From Candidatus Zipacnadia bacterium (lineage in GTDB: Bacteria > Armatimonadota > Zipacnadia > Zipacnadales > Zipacnadaceae): a DNA stretch of 7,449 nt. Each line of letters starts with the position of its first letter. Positions within the stretch are counted from its first letter, which is position 1. The translations under genes and the position numbers were made by a program. Where the stretch lies: positions 1 through 7,449 of the forward strand of contig JALGTV010000056.1 in the NCBI GenBank assembly GCA_029821215.1, in the 5' to 3' direction. Positions 7,008 through 7,449 of the stretch are shown here, one piece after another. The notes beneath the pieces were generated by a model that was given only the letters and a program-made list of their open reading frames with translations, was not told the origin of the DNA and did no database searches.

Positions 7008-7036
7008 AGTATACTGACTCGGTACTGCATTGTCAA
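7008..7036 (-). promoter_or_regulatory. Sigma70-type promoter of the TPR/PD40/resB/ccsA operon
   Basis: On the minus strand an exact TTGACA (-35, 7036-7031) and TATACT (-10, 7013-7008; five of six match TATAAT) are separated by exactly 17 bp. Transcription should begin near 7001, giving an untranslated leader of about 100 nt to the ATG at 6900. No other equally good promoter was found further along the operon, so this is likely its main promoter. An inverted repeat at 7060-7091 lies about 24 bp upstream of the -35, where an activator could bind. Confidence 0.8.
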
Positions 7037-7059
7037 GGTTAGCTCGGACCCTGAGTTAG

Positions 7060-7091
7060 CCACCAGGCACCAGAAGAGATTACCCTGGTGG
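7060..7091. repeat. 8-bp inverted repeat in the divergent intergenic region, candidate regulator site
   Basis: CCACCAGG (7060-7067) and CCTGGTGG (7084-7091) are exact inverted repeats around 16 nt. CACCAG occurs a second time at 7069-7074, so an alternative six-base pairing with a ten-base loop is possible. No T-tract follows on either strand, so a terminator is unlikely. It sits just upstream of the operon promoter. Confidence 0.4.
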
Positions 7092-7284
7092 GAAGCGAAT
7101 TGACTGGCGTGAGCTGCGCACATTAAAACCCATTGGAGGTCAATCTGGTAAACGAAGTATTAGTCAAGGCATAATTCATCGGTGCGGTATTTCTATGCAC
7201 CAAGTCAGTTTAAATGTGGCGGGAATTTACACTGCGGCTGGGGATGGCCGCCAGTAACTACGCGTGTGGCTGTGGCCCGCAGAT

Positions 7285-7315
7285 CCCACCTGGCACTACG
7301 CGCCTGACAGGTGGG
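7285..7315. repeat. Second 8-bp inverted repeat upstream of the oxidoreductase gene
   Basis: CCCACCTG (7285-7292) and CAGGTGGG (7308-7315) are exact inverted repeats around 15 nt. Core and spacing resemble the repeat at 7060-7091 (CCACC(A/T)G arms with similar loops), which may mean one regulator recognises both. It lies about 80 nt before the ATG at 7397, a suitable place for an operator or leader hairpin. No U-tract follows. Confidence 0.4.
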
Positions 7316-7363
7316 CAAAAGCCGGCGGAACACCACTGATGATTGTGTTTAGTGCATATCCCG

Positions 7364-7371
7364 GCACGTGC
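7364..7371. promoter_or_regulatory. 8-bp palindrome GCACGTGC, possible operator
   Basis: The palindrome ends about 25 nt before the ATG at 7397, and GTGC at 7352-7355 could also pair with its GCAC. Centrally CG-containing palindromes are typical of LacI-family operators, which often control sugar-related oxidoreductases. A single 8-mer is weak evidence. Confidence 0.2.
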
Positions 7372-7381
7372 ACAGAATCTC

Positions 7382-7387
7382 AAGGAG
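7382..7387 (+). promoter_or_regulatory. Ribosome binding site of the oxidoreductase gene
   Basis: AAGGAG ends nine bases before the ATG at 7397. This strong site supports the start of the truncated right-edge gene. Confidence 0.75.
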
Positions 7388-7396
7388 ATACCGATA

Positions 7397-7449
7397 ATGA
7401 AGACAGTAAACGTGGGCCTGATTGGGGGCGGGTTCATGGCCCGCACCGA
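7397..7449 (+). CDS. Gfo/Idh/MocA-family oxidoreductase, N-terminus only (cut by window edge)
   Basis: Seventeen codons are present, reading MKTVNVGLIGGGFMART. A short basic start, a hydrophobic strand and the G-x-x-G-G-G-F-M-A turn form the first beta strand and dinucleotide-binding loop of a Rossmann fold, and the spelling is typical of Gfo/Idh/MocA NAD(P)-dependent oxidoreductases acting on sugars, inositols or related polyols. The remaining 300 or more residues lie outside the window, so the substrate cannot be guessed. The gene is transcribed divergently from the membrane/TPR operon, with 400 nt between, and has a good ribosome binding site. Confidence 0.75.
   Translation, partial: MKTVNVGLIGGGFMART

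Larger units (their letters stand above)
7092..7396. other. Intergenic region between divergent genes, no gene seen
   Basis: Besides the repeats listed separately, this stretch has many short frames without coding-like composition on either strand and no recognisable tRNA or structured RNA. On the plus strand TTGACT (7100-7105) is followed after 17 bp by TTAAAA, a poor -10, so the promoter of the oxidoreductase gene starting at 7397 is not identified. A small GGTGC/GCACC inverted repeat (7181-7185 and 7197-7201) is also present. Confidence 0.5.

Noticed and set aside
7068..7320. Rho-independent terminators at the intergenic inverted repeats
   Set aside because: Neither repeat is followed by a T-tract on either strand, and no gene ends nearby.
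7258..7446. 62-codon minus-strand frame at the right edge
   Set aside because: It is antisense to the oxidoreductase start and its ribosome binding site, and has no protein-like pattern.

Overview
The window (moderate GC, good Shine-Dalgarno sites, a near-consensus sigma70-type promoter) looks like chromosomal DNA of a bacterium that makes c-type cytochromes by the System II (Ccs/Res) route. The separate, short ResB followed by CcsA, and the PD40 propeller protein carrying one CxxCH, recall Planctomycetota, Bacteroidota and related environmental lineages. That placement is inference from memory of the families, not a search result. No mobile element, CRISPR array, tRNA or rRNA is visible.

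Left edge (1-259): a plus-strand reading frame with coding-like composition ends at 217, but it is interrupted by a stop at 50-52, so it looks like the frameshifted or broken tail of a gene that begins outside the window. A perfect 11-bp hairpin (153-185) lies at this tail-to-tail junction.

260-1439 (minus): a 377-residue protein of the RidA superfamily with the two-domain layout of chorismatases (FkbO/Hyg5/XanB2 type). It is preceded by a possible 10-codon leader frame whose stop codon sits inside its ribosome binding site.

1521-6993 (minus): the main unit, four genes read in the order large membrane/TPR protein, PD40 protein with heme-c motif, resB, ccsA. The first two overlap by 14 nt, resB and ccsA overlap by one base (TGATG), and 94 nt separate the PD40 gene from resB. 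A TTGACA-N17-TATACT promoter lies just upstream of the first gene. The simplest reading is an operon that encodes an extracytoplasmic c-type cytochrome with a beta-propeller, a GT-C-like membrane protein with TPRs, and the two proteins that could attach heme to the cytochrome.

6994-7396: a divergent intergenic region with the promoter above, two 8-bp GC-rich inverted repeats and an 8-bp palindrome. At the right edge a plus-strand gene starts at 7397 and encodes the dinucleotide-binding N-terminus of a Gfo/Idh/MocA-type oxidoreductase, cut off by the window.

The most interesting content is the pairing of the CxxCH propeller protein and the TMTC-like/TPR membrane protein with a dedicated-looking System II heme-attachment pair.
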